A stretch of DNA of 64,000 nt, taken from DATBVX01 sp035263105. GTDB taxonomy: Bacteria; Pseudomonadota; Gammaproteobacteria; Steroidobacterales; Steroidobacteraceae. The stretch spans positions 1 to 64,000 of the forward strand of contig DATFRO010000064.1 in NCBI GenBank assembly GCA_035263105.1. Reading direction: 5' to 3'. Below, piece after piece: positions 56,977 through 64,000 of this stretch (its first letter is position 1; every line of letters begins with the position of its first letter). The notes beneath the pieces were generated by a model. It did not search any database. It was given only the letters and a program-made list of their open reading frames with translations, and had not been told where the DNA came from. Both the position numbers and the translations under genes were made by a program.

Positions 56977-57670
56977 GACTTCCCCATTGCTGATGGCCGG
57001 GCGCTTCCGCGGATTTCTCCCGGTCGTCATCGACTGCGAGACCGGCGGTTTCAATCCGGCGCGCGACGCCTTGCTGGAAATCGCGGCGGTGATGATCGAG
57101 ATCGCGCCGGATGAGACCCTGCAGCGTGGCGCCACTCACCGCTACCACGTGCAACCTTTCGCCGGCTCGAACCTCGAGCCCGCCTCGCTCGAAGTGATCG
57201 GGATCGATCCGCACCATCCGCTGCGGCCCGCGATTCCGGAGAAGGACGCGTTGCAGAGAATCTTCCGCGAGATCCGCCACGCCATGTCGGCGAGCGGCTG
57301 CAAGCGCGCGATCCTCGTCGGGCACAACGCCTTCTTCGATCTCAGCTTCATCAACGCGGCCATCACGCGCGCCGACGTCAAGCGCAGCCCGCTGCATCCG
57401 TTCTCCTGCTTCGACACCGCCACGCTCGCCGGCGTGGCGTTCGGCCAGACGGTGCTGTCACGAGCCTTGGTGGCGGCGGGCCTGGAGTGGGATCCCGCAT
57501 CCGCGCACTCGGCGGCTTACGACGCGGAGCGAACGGCGGACCTGTTCTGCCTGATCTGCAACCAGTTCAAGCCGATCTACGACCAGACGACGCGGCGCCT
57601 CGCCGCGCTCAACATCGATCTCAGCCAGATCGAGGGGGCGCCGCCCTTCGAGGCGACGCCCGCCGAGTGA
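56969..57670 (+). CDS. rnt: Ribonuclease T
   Basis: A 233-residue DEDD 3'-5' exoribonuclease that trims tRNA and other stable RNAs. Exo I: VIDCETGGFN, Exo II: GHNAFFDLSF, Exo III: HSAAYDAERTADLF. The ATG at 56969 overlaps the pyrC stop by 8 bp and is preferred to a TTG at 56948. Convergent with grxD at 4 bp. pyrC-rnt-grxD neighbours are typical. Confidence 0.96.
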   Translation: MPETSPLLMAGRFRGFLPVVIDCETGGFNPARDALLEIAAVMIEIAPDETLQRGATHRYHVQPFAGSNLEPASLEVIGIDPHHPLRPAIPEKDALQRIFREIRHAMSASGCKRAILVGHNAFFDLSFINAAITRADVKRSPLHPFSCFDTATLAGVAFGQTVLSRALVAAGLEWDPASAHSAAYDAERTADLFCLICNQFKPIYDQTTRRLAALNIDLSQIEGAPPFEATPAE

Positions 57671-57674
57671 TGTC

Positions 57675-58001
57675 TCAGCCGGCGCTCGCGGCGCCGGCGT
57701 CCTGGAGCAGCTTCTTCAGTTCACCGCTCCGGTACATCTCCAGCGCGATGTCGCAACCGCCGAGCAGCTCGCCGTTGACGTACAGCTGCGGATAGGTGGG
57801 CCAGTTCGAATACGCCTTGAGCGCTTCGCGCAGCTCCGGATCCTCGAAGATGTTGACGTGTGCGAACTCCGCGCCGCAGGCGCGCAGCGCCGCCACGGTC
57901 TGCGCGGAGAATCCGCACTGGGGAAAGTCCGGCGTGCCCTTCATGAAGAGCACCACCGGCCTGGCATTGATTTGCTGCTTGATGCGTTCCACCACTTCCA
58001 C
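57675..58001 (-). CDS. grxD: Monothiol glutaredoxin (Grx4)
   Basis: A 108-residue monothiol glutaredoxin with CGFS active site (Cys29), QLYVNGELLGGCDIALEM glutathione-binding region and TYPQ. Binds and transfers 2Fe-2S clusters. The start is GTG 58001 after a GGAGG-type site. The gene follows the DUF1289 gene on the same strand with 23 bp between. Confidence 0.96.
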   Translation of the reverse strand: MEVVERIKQQINARPVVLFMKGTPDFPQCGFSAQTVAALRACGAEFAHVNIFEDPELREALKAYSNWPTYPQLYVNGELLGGCDIALEMYRSGELKKLLQDAGAASAG

Positions 58002-58024
58002 GATTCATCGCCTCCGATTTCAGT

Positions 58025-58234
58025 TCAACCGACTGTTGTACGGCGCAGCGCCTGGCGCCGCTCCTCGACGGCCTCGAGCACCTGCCAGCGCTCGGCGCGG
58101 CTCAGTGACGACCAGCAGGCAATTTCCGCCACGCTGCGCAGGCAGCCCGTGCAGTATCCGCGCTCATCGAGGCGGCAGATATTGATACACGGTGAGGCCG
58201 GTTCAAGATGATCCGCGGGAGCGCCAGAGGCCAT
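58025..58234 (-). CDS. DUF1289 small cysteine-rich protein
   Basis: A 69-residue protein with SPCINICRLDERGYCTGCLRS, the four-cysteine DUF1289 pattern that may bind an Fe-S cluster or zinc, and a helical tail. It lies upstream of grxD, an Fe-S carrier, in the same direction. Function is unknown. Confidence 0.9.
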   Translation of the reverse strand: MASGAPADHLEPASPCINICRLDERGYCTGCLRSVAEIACWSSLSRAERWQVLEAVEERRQALRRTTVG

Positions 58235-58266
58235 TGAATTGCCGATGAAAAGTCGTCGCCCGATGA

Positions 58267-58295
58267 TTGAATTATCAGGGGTCGTCGCCTATTCT
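58267..58295 (+). promoter_or_regulatory. Promoter of the PuuD-like membrane gene
   Basis: TTGAAT (58267-58272) and TATTCT (58290-58295) are 17 bp apart, 54 bp before the ATG. GTCGTCGCC occurs twice here (58252-58260 and 58281-58289), one copy before the -35 and one ending at the -10; it could be a direct-repeat regulator site. Confidence 0.6.
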
Positions 58296-58349
58296 TCAAA
58301 CCCGCGCTGGTGCCCGGCACCACCAACAACGAACCGAAGGGGAGCCTAC

Positions 58350-58952
58350 ATGAATCCACTCAATTCAGTTCCCGGCGCAATCATCACGGGCATCGTGCTG
58401 GCGATCATCGCCTTCGTGGTGGTCCCGGGCGCGGGCTTCAACGAACTCTCACTGGCCCGCTGGATTCACATCCTCTCGGGCGTGATGTGGATCGGACTCC
58501 TCTATTACTTCAATGTCGCACAGACCCCGGCCCTCGCGGCCGCCGCGGCGGACAAGGGCGGCCCTGGCGGCGCCGGCATCACCAAGTACGTCGCACCGCG
58601 TGCCCTCCTCTGGTTCCGCTGGGGAGCGGTTTCCACCTGGCTGACGGGCGTCTGGTACCTCGCCAAGAGCCACAACCTCGGGGGCGCCTTCAGTCTTGGC
58701 CTCGGCGGCGACGCCGTGAACGTGTACCAGCTGACCATCGGCATCGGCGCCTGGCTCGGGACGATCATGGCGTTCAACGTCTGGGTCTTCATCTGGCCGA
58801 ACCAGAAGAAGATTCTCGGCATCGTGCCGGCGACCGACGAACAGAAGGCGAAGGCGCGCAAAATTGCGGGCACCGCTTCGCGCGTCAATTTCGTGCTCTC
58901 GATTCCGCTGCTGTTGTGCATGGGTTCCGCCAGTCACGGCATGCCGTTCTGA
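58350..58952 (+). CDS. PuuD/urate hydroxylase-like membrane protein without cytochrome c domain
   Basis: A 200-residue membrane protein with about five helices. RWIHILSGVMWIGLLYYFNV and FNVWVFIWPNQKKIL match the membrane domain of PuuD-type urate hydroxylases (PF06181). The C-terminal cytochrome c domain with CxxCH found in the characterised PuuD is absent. No purine catabolism gene is adjacent. The ATG follows a strong GGGGAG site, a terminator follows the gene, so it is a single-gene transcript. Confidence 0.85.
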   Translation: MNPLNSVPGAIITGIVLAIIAFVVVPGAGFNELSLARWIHILSGVMWIGLLYYFNVAQTPALAAAAADKGGPGGAGITKYVAPRALLWFRWGAVSTWLTGVWYLAKSHNLGGAFSLGLGGDAVNVYQLTIGIGAWLGTIMAFNVWVFIWPNQKKILGIVPATDEQKAKARKIAGTASRVNFVLSIPLLLCMGSASHGMPF

Positions 58953-58978
58953 GCGCACGCGGCAGTGCCACGAACCGG

Positions 58979-59008
58979 AAACCCGGCGCGAGCCGGGTTT
59001 CTGCTTTT
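58979..59008 (+). terminator. Rho-independent terminator after the PuuD-like gene
   Basis: AAACCCGGC (58979-58987) and GCCGGGTTT (58992-59000) form a 9-bp stem with a GCGA loop, followed by CTGCTTTT. The nadC start lies only 11 bp beyond, so nadC needs its own promoter or read-through. Confidence 0.88.
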
Positions 59009-59018
59009 GCACGATCAC

Positions 59019-59873
59019 ATGGCTGAGACTCGCTCAACACCCAGACTCCCCGCTGACCTGCAGGAGCAGGTCGCGCGCGCACTGCGCGAGGATGTCGGGG
59101 GCGGCGATGCGACCGCGAACCTCGTTCCGGCCGGGCGCAATGCCGAAGCCACGGTCGTCACGCGCGAGCCGGCGGTGATCTGCGGCCAGCCGTGGTTCGA
59201 TGCGACGTTCACGCAACTGGGTGGCGTCACTGTCGCGTGGATGGTGCGTGAAGGCGAGCGCGTGGCCGCCGGCACCACGCTGTGCACTCTGCAGGGCGAG
59301 GCGCGTGCGGTACTCACCGGCGAGCGCACCGCGCTCAACTTTCTACAGCTCCTGTCAGCCACCGCGACTGCGGCGCGCCGCTTCGTGGACGCGGTTGCAG
59401 GCACCGGCTGCGAAATTCTCGATACGCGCAAGACGATCCCGGGATTGCGCACGGCACAGAAATACGCGACCGCAGTGGGCGGGGCGCGCAACCATCGCAT
59501 GGGCCTCTACGACGCCGTGCTCATCAAGGAGAATCACATCGCGGCCGCCGGGTCGATCGCCGCTGCGATTGCCGCGGCCCGCAGGACGACCAAGGTCACG
59601 GTCGAGGTGGAAGTGGAAAGCCTCGAGGAGCTGAAGCAGGCGCTCGCTGCACACCCGGACATTGTGCTGCTCGACGATTTCACTCTCGATGACTTGCGCG
59701 CCGCGGTGGCGCTGAGTCGAGCGGCCGGAGGCGCCGTCAAGCTGGAAGCGTCCGGCGGCATTCACCTCGGCAATGTGCGGGAGATCGCCGCCACCGGCGT
59801 CGACTTCATCTCGGTCGGCTCACTCACCAAGCACATCCAGGCGGTCGACCTTTCGATGCGCATACGCGCCTGA
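59019..59873 (+). CDS. nadC: Nicotinate-nucleotide pyrophosphorylase (carboxylating)
   Basis: A 284-residue quinolinate phosphoribosyltransferase of NAD synthesis. ILDTRKTIPGLRTAQKYA, GGARNHRMGLYDAVLIKENH, VEVEVESLEE and LEASGGIHLGNV with VGSLTKH are family motifs. The ATG at 59019 has no clear ribosome site and lies 11 bp after the preceding terminator. Confidence 0.96.
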   Translation: MAETRSTPRLPADLQEQVARALREDVGGGDATANLVPAGRNAEATVVTREPAVICGQPWFDATFTQLGGVTVAWMVREGERVAAGTTLCTLQGEARAVLTGERTALNFLQLLSATATAARRFVDAVAGTGCEILDTRKTIPGLRTAQKYATAVGGARNHRMGLYDAVLIKENHIAAAGSIAAAIAAARRTTKVTVEVEVESLEELKQALAAHPDIVLLDDFTLDDLRAAVALSRAAGGAVKLEASGGIHLGNVREIAATGVDFISVGSLTKHIQAVDLSMRIRA

Positions 59874-59903
59874 GCGGGTGAAACTCGCTGGCGTCGCGAT
59901 AGT

Positions 59904-60386
59904 TCATGTCGGTCTTCCCGTGCGTTTACGGCGCGTCGCTCCCTTGGTGCGACGCGCCCGCTTGCCCCGCGCAGCTACGACCGGCGGGCGGGCGTCTCGT
60001 TCACGCTGTATCTGGTCGAGCCAGTAGGCCAGCTTGTCGAACTGTGCCTGCCAATGCCTGCTATAGCGGTTCAGCCAGACGGCAGCGGCAAAGATCGGAC
60101 CGGCGTCGAGCCGGCACAGGCTCACCCGCCCGGTGCGCTCCTGGCGCACGAGGCCCGCGAGGACGAGCACCTGGATGTGCTTGGAGACGGCCTGCAGCGA
60201 AATCTCGAAGGGCTCCGCGAGCCGCGACACGAGCTGCTCGCCCTCGCCGAGGCGCACCAGGATCGCGCGCCGCACCGGATCGGAGAGCGCGGCGAACACC
60301 GCGTTCAGCATCTCGTCATCGAGACTCGCGGGCGAGGTAGCGGGTGTGACGAGTCGGAGGCGGGCCTGTGGCATCGGGCTGATCAT
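59904..60386 (-). CDS. ArsR-family transcriptional regulator
   Basis: A 160-residue winged-helix repressor. AALSDPVRRAILVRL and SLQAVSKHIQVLVLAGLVRQERTGRVSLCRL are the helix-turn-helix and wing. No CxC metal site is seen; the C-terminal AVWLNRYSRHWQAQFDKL is of the SRPBCC-associated, non-metal ArsR group. A basic tail (RGKRARRTKG) follows. A TTG three bases before the ATG is possible. A perfect palindrome lies just upstream, so autoregulation is likely. No target gene is adjacent downstream. Confidence 0.9.
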   Translation of the reverse strand: MISPMPQARLRLVTPATSPASLDDEMLNAVFAALSDPVRRAILVRLGEGEQLVSRLAEPFEISLQAVSKHIQVLVLAGLVRQERTGRVSLCRLDAGPIFAAAVWLNRYSRHWQAQFDKLAYWLDQIQRERDARPPVVAARGKRARRTKGATRRKRTGRPT

Positions 60387-60393
60387 CAACTGA

Positions 60394-60412
60394 GTGGTTG
60401 ATATTCAACCAC
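60394..60412. promoter_or_regulatory. Palindromic operator of the ArsR-family gene
   Basis: GTGGTTGA-TAT-TCAACCAC is a perfect 8-bp inverted repeat with a 3-bp centre, 8 bp before the regulator start. Small ArsR proteins often bind such sites in their own promoters; binding here is inferred. Confidence 0.7.
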
Positions 60413-60479
60413 ACGGATGATCGCGGGTGCAAGGGGCAGCGAAGTCCGGGCACCCTGCCCTGCCCTGTCGCGAAGAGAA

Positions 60480-63164
60480 TCAGCCGTTGGCGGCTTTCAG
60501 GACGCGCTGTGGCTGGGAAACGCCGTAGCCCTGCGCGTAGTCGACCCCGAGCCCGCGCAGCATCTGGATGATTTCCTGGTTCTCGGCGAACTCGGCGATC
60601 GTCTGCTTGCCGGTGAGATGCCCGATCTCGTTGATCGAGCGCACCATCTCGCGGTCGATCGGGTCGTGCAGGATCTCCTTCACGAAGCTGCCGTCGATCT
60701 TGAGGAAGTCCACGGGGAAGTGCTTGAGGTAGCCGAACGACGACAGCCCGGTGCCGAAGTCATCCAGCGCGAACTTGCAGCCGAGCTCTTTCAGGGCCTG
60801 GATGAAGCGGTTGGCCTGCGAGAAGCTAGCGACGGCGGCGGTCTCGGTGATCTCGAAGCAGATCTTGGTGGCGTCGATGCCGCTGCGATGGAACTGGTCG
60901 ATCACGAACGGCAGGAACTTGTCGTCACCGAGGGACTGCCCCGACAGGTTGATCGAGCACAGCGCGAGGCGCTCGCGCTCATCGGCTTCCGACACCAGCC
61001 AGCGAAACGCGTTCTCGATCACCCAGCGATCGATGTTCGGCGTGATGCCGTAGCGCTCGGCGGCGGCGATGAAGTTGTCGGGCGAGACGATCTTGCCGTT
61101 CTCATCGCGCATGCGCAGCAGCAGCTCGTAGTGCGCGCCGGTGTCCTGGCGCTGCAGCGGCTGGATCGTCTGGCGGAACAGCTCGAAGCGGGATTCCTCG
61201 AGCGCATTGTTGATGCGCGCGGCCCACTGCATCTCGCGGCGGCGGCGCATGAGGTCGATGTCGTTCTCTTCGAAGCTGTGCACGCGATTGCGGCCCGCTT
61301 CCTTGGCCGCCGCGCACGCACTGTCAGCCGCGCTCAGGATCGAGGCGACATCCTCGTTCTCGGCGGCAATCGGCACCACACCGATGCTGGCGCCGAGGCG
61401 GAAGGTCCGCTCCTCCCACACGAAGCGGAAATTGCGCACCGCTTCGCGCAGCGACTCGGCGGTTCGCAACGCTTCATCCAGCGAGCAGCTCTCGAGCAGC
61501 AGGCCGAATTCGTCGCCGCCGAGGCGCGCCAGCGTGTCACGCCAGCGGATCTTCGACTTGAGCAGCGCGCCCACCTGGCCGAGCAAGGCATCGCCCGCGC
61601 TGTGACCGCAGGTGTCGTTGATGATCTTGAACTGGTCGAGATCGATGTAGCAGACGGCGTAGGAAGTCTCGCGCGCCTTGGCGCTCTTCAACGCGCGCTC
61701 CAGGCGATTCTCGAACTCGCGCCGGTTCACGAGGCCGGTGAGCACGTCGTGACTCGCGTGGTAGCTGAGGCGCCGGTTGAGCTCGCGCGATTCACTCACG
61801 TCATGGAACACGAGCACGCCGCCGCACATGCCGCCCTGCCCGTCCCGGATGGGCGCGGCGGTGCTCTCGACGTAGAGCTCGTTGCCGTCGCGGCGGATCA
61901 GGAGCATCGGGCGCACGGACTTGATCGAGCGCGTGCGGCGGATCGCCACCGTCATCGGGTTCTCGAGCGGCTCGCAGGTCTCTTCGTGGAATGCGCGGAA
62001 GATCTCGTCGATCGACCGGCCCTGCGCGTCCTCAAGCTTCCAGCCGGTCAGCTCCTCGGCGACCGGGTTGATGTACTCGACGTTGGAGTGCTGGTCGGTG
62101 GTGATCACACCGTCACCGATCGACTGCAGCGTGATCTGCGCGCTCTCCTTCTCGCGGAACAGCGCATCCTCGTAGAGCTTGCGTTCGGTGATGTCGAGCT
62201 CGGTGCCGACCAATCGCAACAGCCGGCCGCCCTTGTCGACGCGCGCCTTGGCGCGGCTCACGACCCAGCGCCACTCGCCACTGCGGTGGCGCATGCGATG
62301 GATGCTCTCGAAGATCGGGGTCTTGCCCGCCACGTGGTCGCGGATCGCCGCCTGCACCCGCGGCATGTCGTCCGGGTGGACCAGCTGGCGCCAGTCCGGG
62401 GCGTTGTTCATCTCGTCGTCGGCGTAGCCGAGCATGTTCTTCCAGCGCGGCGAGAAGTACACGCGGTTGTTCTCCGCGTCGAAGTCCCACAGGCCGTCGT
62501 TGCCGGTGAACATCGCCAGGTCGGTGCGCTCCTGCAGGCTCTTGAGGTGCTTCTGCACGCGCATGCGCTCGAGGCCCGAGGCGAAGCTGGTGCCGATCAG
62601 CTTGAGGAGCAGGTGCAGGTTGACGTCCCAGCCTTCACGGGCCTGCGCGGCGCACAGGCCGAGGAAGCCGCAGACCTTGCCCTGCACGGCGAATCCCACG
62701 AGCAGCAGTGCCCCGATGTTGAGCTGCTGCAGTCGCGCGCCTTCCGCGGCCTGCTCGCGGCGCACGTTGGCGGTATCGCGAACCTCCAGGATGCGCGTGT
62801 GCTCGAGGCGGCTGCGCAACCACGGCAGCGCTTCCAGCAGGTCGCCCTTGAGCACTTCGGGGGTGCACTGGGTGAACATGCTCTTGGAGACCGAGAGCGA
62901 TTCGATGTAGGCGCTCTCTTCATCGAACAAGGCGATGAAGGTCGCGTCGGTATGCGTGGCTTCGCGCAGCGCGTCGAGATTCTGTCGAATGCACGCCTCG
63001 GCGGTCGCCTCGGTCATGCTCTGAAAGTCGACGGCGATCTTGGTGCAGGTGACGTCGAGGCCGAGCGAAGGACGGGAGTTGGAACGAGCCCAGAGCTGGG
63101 GAGAGAGGATGTCAGAGGCCGTCAGATCACTGATCGGTCCAGGCGGCACTGTTCCCATGGCCAT
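60480..63164 (-). CDS. GAF-PAS-PAS-GGDEF-EAL cyclic di-GMP signalling protein
   Basis: An 894-residue cytosolic signalling protein. Approximate order: GAF (45-200), PAS (225-350), PAS (360-470), GGDEF (480-640) with intact GGDEF at 549-553 in LARLGGDEFG, and EAL (660-890). The EAL signature reads ELLLR (Glu680), while the other catalytic parts FEITETA, ALDDFGTGLSSF and LKIDGSF look complete, so both activities may be present. The start at 63164 has a GGGGGA site; an ATG at 63281 would add 39 unconserved residues. Confidence 0.92.
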   Translation of the reverse strand: MAMGTVPPGPISDLTASDILSPQLWARSNSRPSLGLDVTCTKIAVDFQSMTEATAEACIRQNLDALREATHTDATFIALFDEESAYIESLSVSKSMFTQCTPEVLKGDLLEALPWLRSRLEHTRILEVRDTANVRREQAAEGARLQQLNIGALLLVGFAVQGKVCGFLGLCAAQAREGWDVNLHLLLKLIGTSFASGLERMRVQKHLKSLQERTDLAMFTGNDGLWDFDAENNRVYFSPRWKNMLGYADDEMNNAPDWRQLVHPDDMPRVQAAIRDHVAGKTPIFESIHRMRHRSGEWRWVVSRAKARVDKGGRLLRLVGTELDITERKLYEDALFREKESAQITLQSIGDGVITTDQHSNVEYINPVAEELTGWKLEDAQGRSIDEIFRAFHEETCEPLENPMTVAIRRTRSIKSVRPMLLIRRDGNELYVESTAAPIRDGQGGMCGGVLVFHDVSESRELNRRLSYHASHDVLTGLVNRREFENRLERALKSAKARETSYAVCYIDLDQFKIINDTCGHSAGDALLGQVGALLKSKIRWRDTLARLGGDEFGLLLESCSLDEALRTAESLREAVRNFRFVWEERTFRLGASIGVVPIAAENEDVASILSAADSACAAAKEAGRNRVHSFEENDIDLMRRRREMQWAARINNALEESRFELFRQTIQPLQRQDTGAHYELLLRMRDENGKIVSPDNFIAAAERYGITPNIDRWVIENAFRWLVSEADERERLALCSINLSGQSLGDDKFLPFVIDQFHRSGIDATKICFEITETAAVASFSQANRFIQALKELGCKFALDDFGTGLSSFGYLKHFPVDFLKIDGSFVKEILHDPIDREMVRSINEIGHLTGKQTIAEFAENQEIIQMLRGLGVDYAQGYGVSQPQRVLKAANG

Positions 63165-63397
63165 TCGCGCTCTGTCTCCCCCAACGCCGGTGAAGTCTGT
63201 CAGCTTGGCGGGTCCGGTTGGCGGACCTGCCACACACTTTCTCCCCGGCTTCTTTTGATGAGTTGCGCTGCATTCTGTCATGAATTTTTAGGAAAGCAAG
63301 GCAACCGGTTGATATGGAAGGCTCCATGTCCGGCCCGTCAACCGATCACGGCGCCCGGCGTTTTCTCCGACAAGGACGGTTCACGGGAGGTTTACCC

Positions 63398-64000
63398 ATG
63401 CTTTTTGCAGCTTTTCTCGGTCACGGCCGCACCGGGTTGTCGGCCGCTTTGCGTCACCTGGGCGTGCAGTTCGCACTGGTCACGATCGCGCTCGTGCTCG
63501 CCGGTTGCGGCGGCGGTGGAATGGATTCGACGAGCACGCCGACCTCACAAGCGTGCAGCAGCGGCTCGGATTGCGGTCCACTCTTCGTAGCGATCACCGA
63601 CGCGGATGGTGATTTCCTCAGCTACAGCGTCGACGTGCTGTCGTTGACCTTGAAAAAGGCGAGCGGCGCCGTGGTGGAAACACTACCGGTCACCACACGC
63701 GTCGATTTCGCGCAGCTCGTCGATCTCACCGAGTTCGTGACCGCGGCGACGATTCCCAATGGCACCTACGTCCAGGGAACGATGCGCCTCGACTACACGA
63801 ATGCGGATGTCACCGTCGAGGTCAACGGTCAGCCGGTCGCCGCGAGAGTGGTGGACCAGAACGGTCAGCCGCTCGGCGTCGTCGATGTCGACATCATGCT
63901 CGACAACCGCAACCATGTGACGATCGCGCCGGGGCGCCCTGCCCTGCTGCAGCTCGACTTCGACCTCGCGGCCTCGCACACCGTCGATATCACCACGACG
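63398..64000 (+). CDS. DUF4382-like lipoprotein (3' end beyond the window)
   Basis: Open from the ATG to the window edge (201 codons). A strong GGGAGG site precedes it. The lipobox is LAGC (Cys37), then a glycine/serine/threonine-rich spacer, and a beta domain starting near residue 62 (VAITDADGDFLSYSVDVLSLTLKK), typical of DUF4382 carbohydrate- or surface-binding domains. It is divergent from the GGDEF-EAL gene, 233 bp between the chosen starts. Function is unknown. Confidence 0.85.
   Translation, partial: MLFAAFLGHGRTGLSAALRHLGVQFALVTIALVLAGCGGGGMDSTSTPTSQACSSGSDCGPLFVAITDADGDFLSYSVDVLSLTLKKASGAVVETLPVTTRVDFAQLVDLTEFVTAATIPNGTYVQGTMRLDYTNADVTVEVNGQPVAARVVDQNGQPLGVVDVDIMLDNRNHVTIAPGRPALLQLDFDLAASHTVDITTT

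Noticed and set aside
63282..63397. A possible cyclic di-GMP riboswitch before the lipoprotein gene
   Set aside because: The gene faces a c-di-GMP enzyme and the region can fold, but the conserved GEMM motif segments are not present.
60417..63590. A very long plus-strand open frame (1057 codons) opposite the GGDEF-EAL gene
   Set aside because: It lies antisense to a clear multidomain gene, has no family motif and is composed of residues expected from GC-rich antisense frames. Its end covers the start of the real lipoprotein gene in another frame.

Overview
The window is a dense, high-GC stretch of bacterial chromosome with GTG and TTG starts, tight operons and stop/start overlaps. Gene content and order point to a gammaproteobacterium: lptF-lptG, pepA-holC-valS, purM-purN divergent from a DUF2066/CDP-alcohol transferase/hda block, wrbA-DUF2069, metG-rnfB-nth, rluC divergent from rne, yceD-rpmF-plsX-fabH and aceE-aceF-lpdA. 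A Nevskiales, Steroidobacterales or Xanthomonadales-type lineage is my guess; nothing in the window proves it. I saw no tRNA, rRNA, CRISPR, insertion sequence or prophage.

Layout. 1-2305: LPS export permeases lptG and lptF on the minus strand. 2468-7517: pepA, holC, a small unknown gene and valS. 7588-12675: a MoxR ATPase / DUF58 / TgpA-type transglutaminase operon, then an acyl-CoA-binding protein and an MtfA-type peptidase. 12623-17507 (minus): an MFS transporter, prfC, rimI, a family 4 uracil-DNA glycosylase and pssA. 17596-26315: proS, a lytic transglycosylase, acylphosphatase, a lipoprotein, wrbA, DUF2069, hda, a CDP-alcohol transferase, DUF2066, purM, purN and DUF3108. 26415-28076 (minus): dcd and apbC/mrp.

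28192-32875 is the most unusual part. A cytosolic HEAT-repeat/Ser-Thr kinase fusion is followed by two PilT-family ATPases, with no pilin or pilus assembly gene nearby. 33024-36817 holds metG, a lone RnfB-type ferredoxin, nth and DUF1841. 36826-39664 holds lexA with a perfect SOS box in its promoter, an Lpp-like lipoprotein ending in lysine that converges on an L,D-transpeptidase, and a 61-residue protein built from a duplicated WDP motif.

39675-42412 is the fatty acid/ribosome operon yceD-rpmF-plsX-fabH, with a consensus promoter lying almost on the yceD start codon. Then come maf, rluC, and rne with a leader of about 375 nt. 46955-48392 has a low-molecular-weight phosphatase, kdsB and a Trm112-like protein. 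48402-54338 encodes pyruvate dehydrogenase, whose E2 and E3 carry near-identical lipoyl domains. 54404-57670 is a second M17 aminopeptidase coupled to pyrC and rnt. The right end has grxD, DUF1289, a PuuD-like membrane protein, nadC, an ArsR-family regulator with a palindromic operator, a GAF-PAS-PAS-GGDEF-EAL protein and a lipoprotein cut by the window edge.

Most of the window is envelope biogenesis, translation, central metabolism and DNA maintenance. The accessory interest lies in the kinase/PilT cluster, the lipoprotein/L,D-transpeptidase pair, small unknown proteins and several intergenic inverted repeats.
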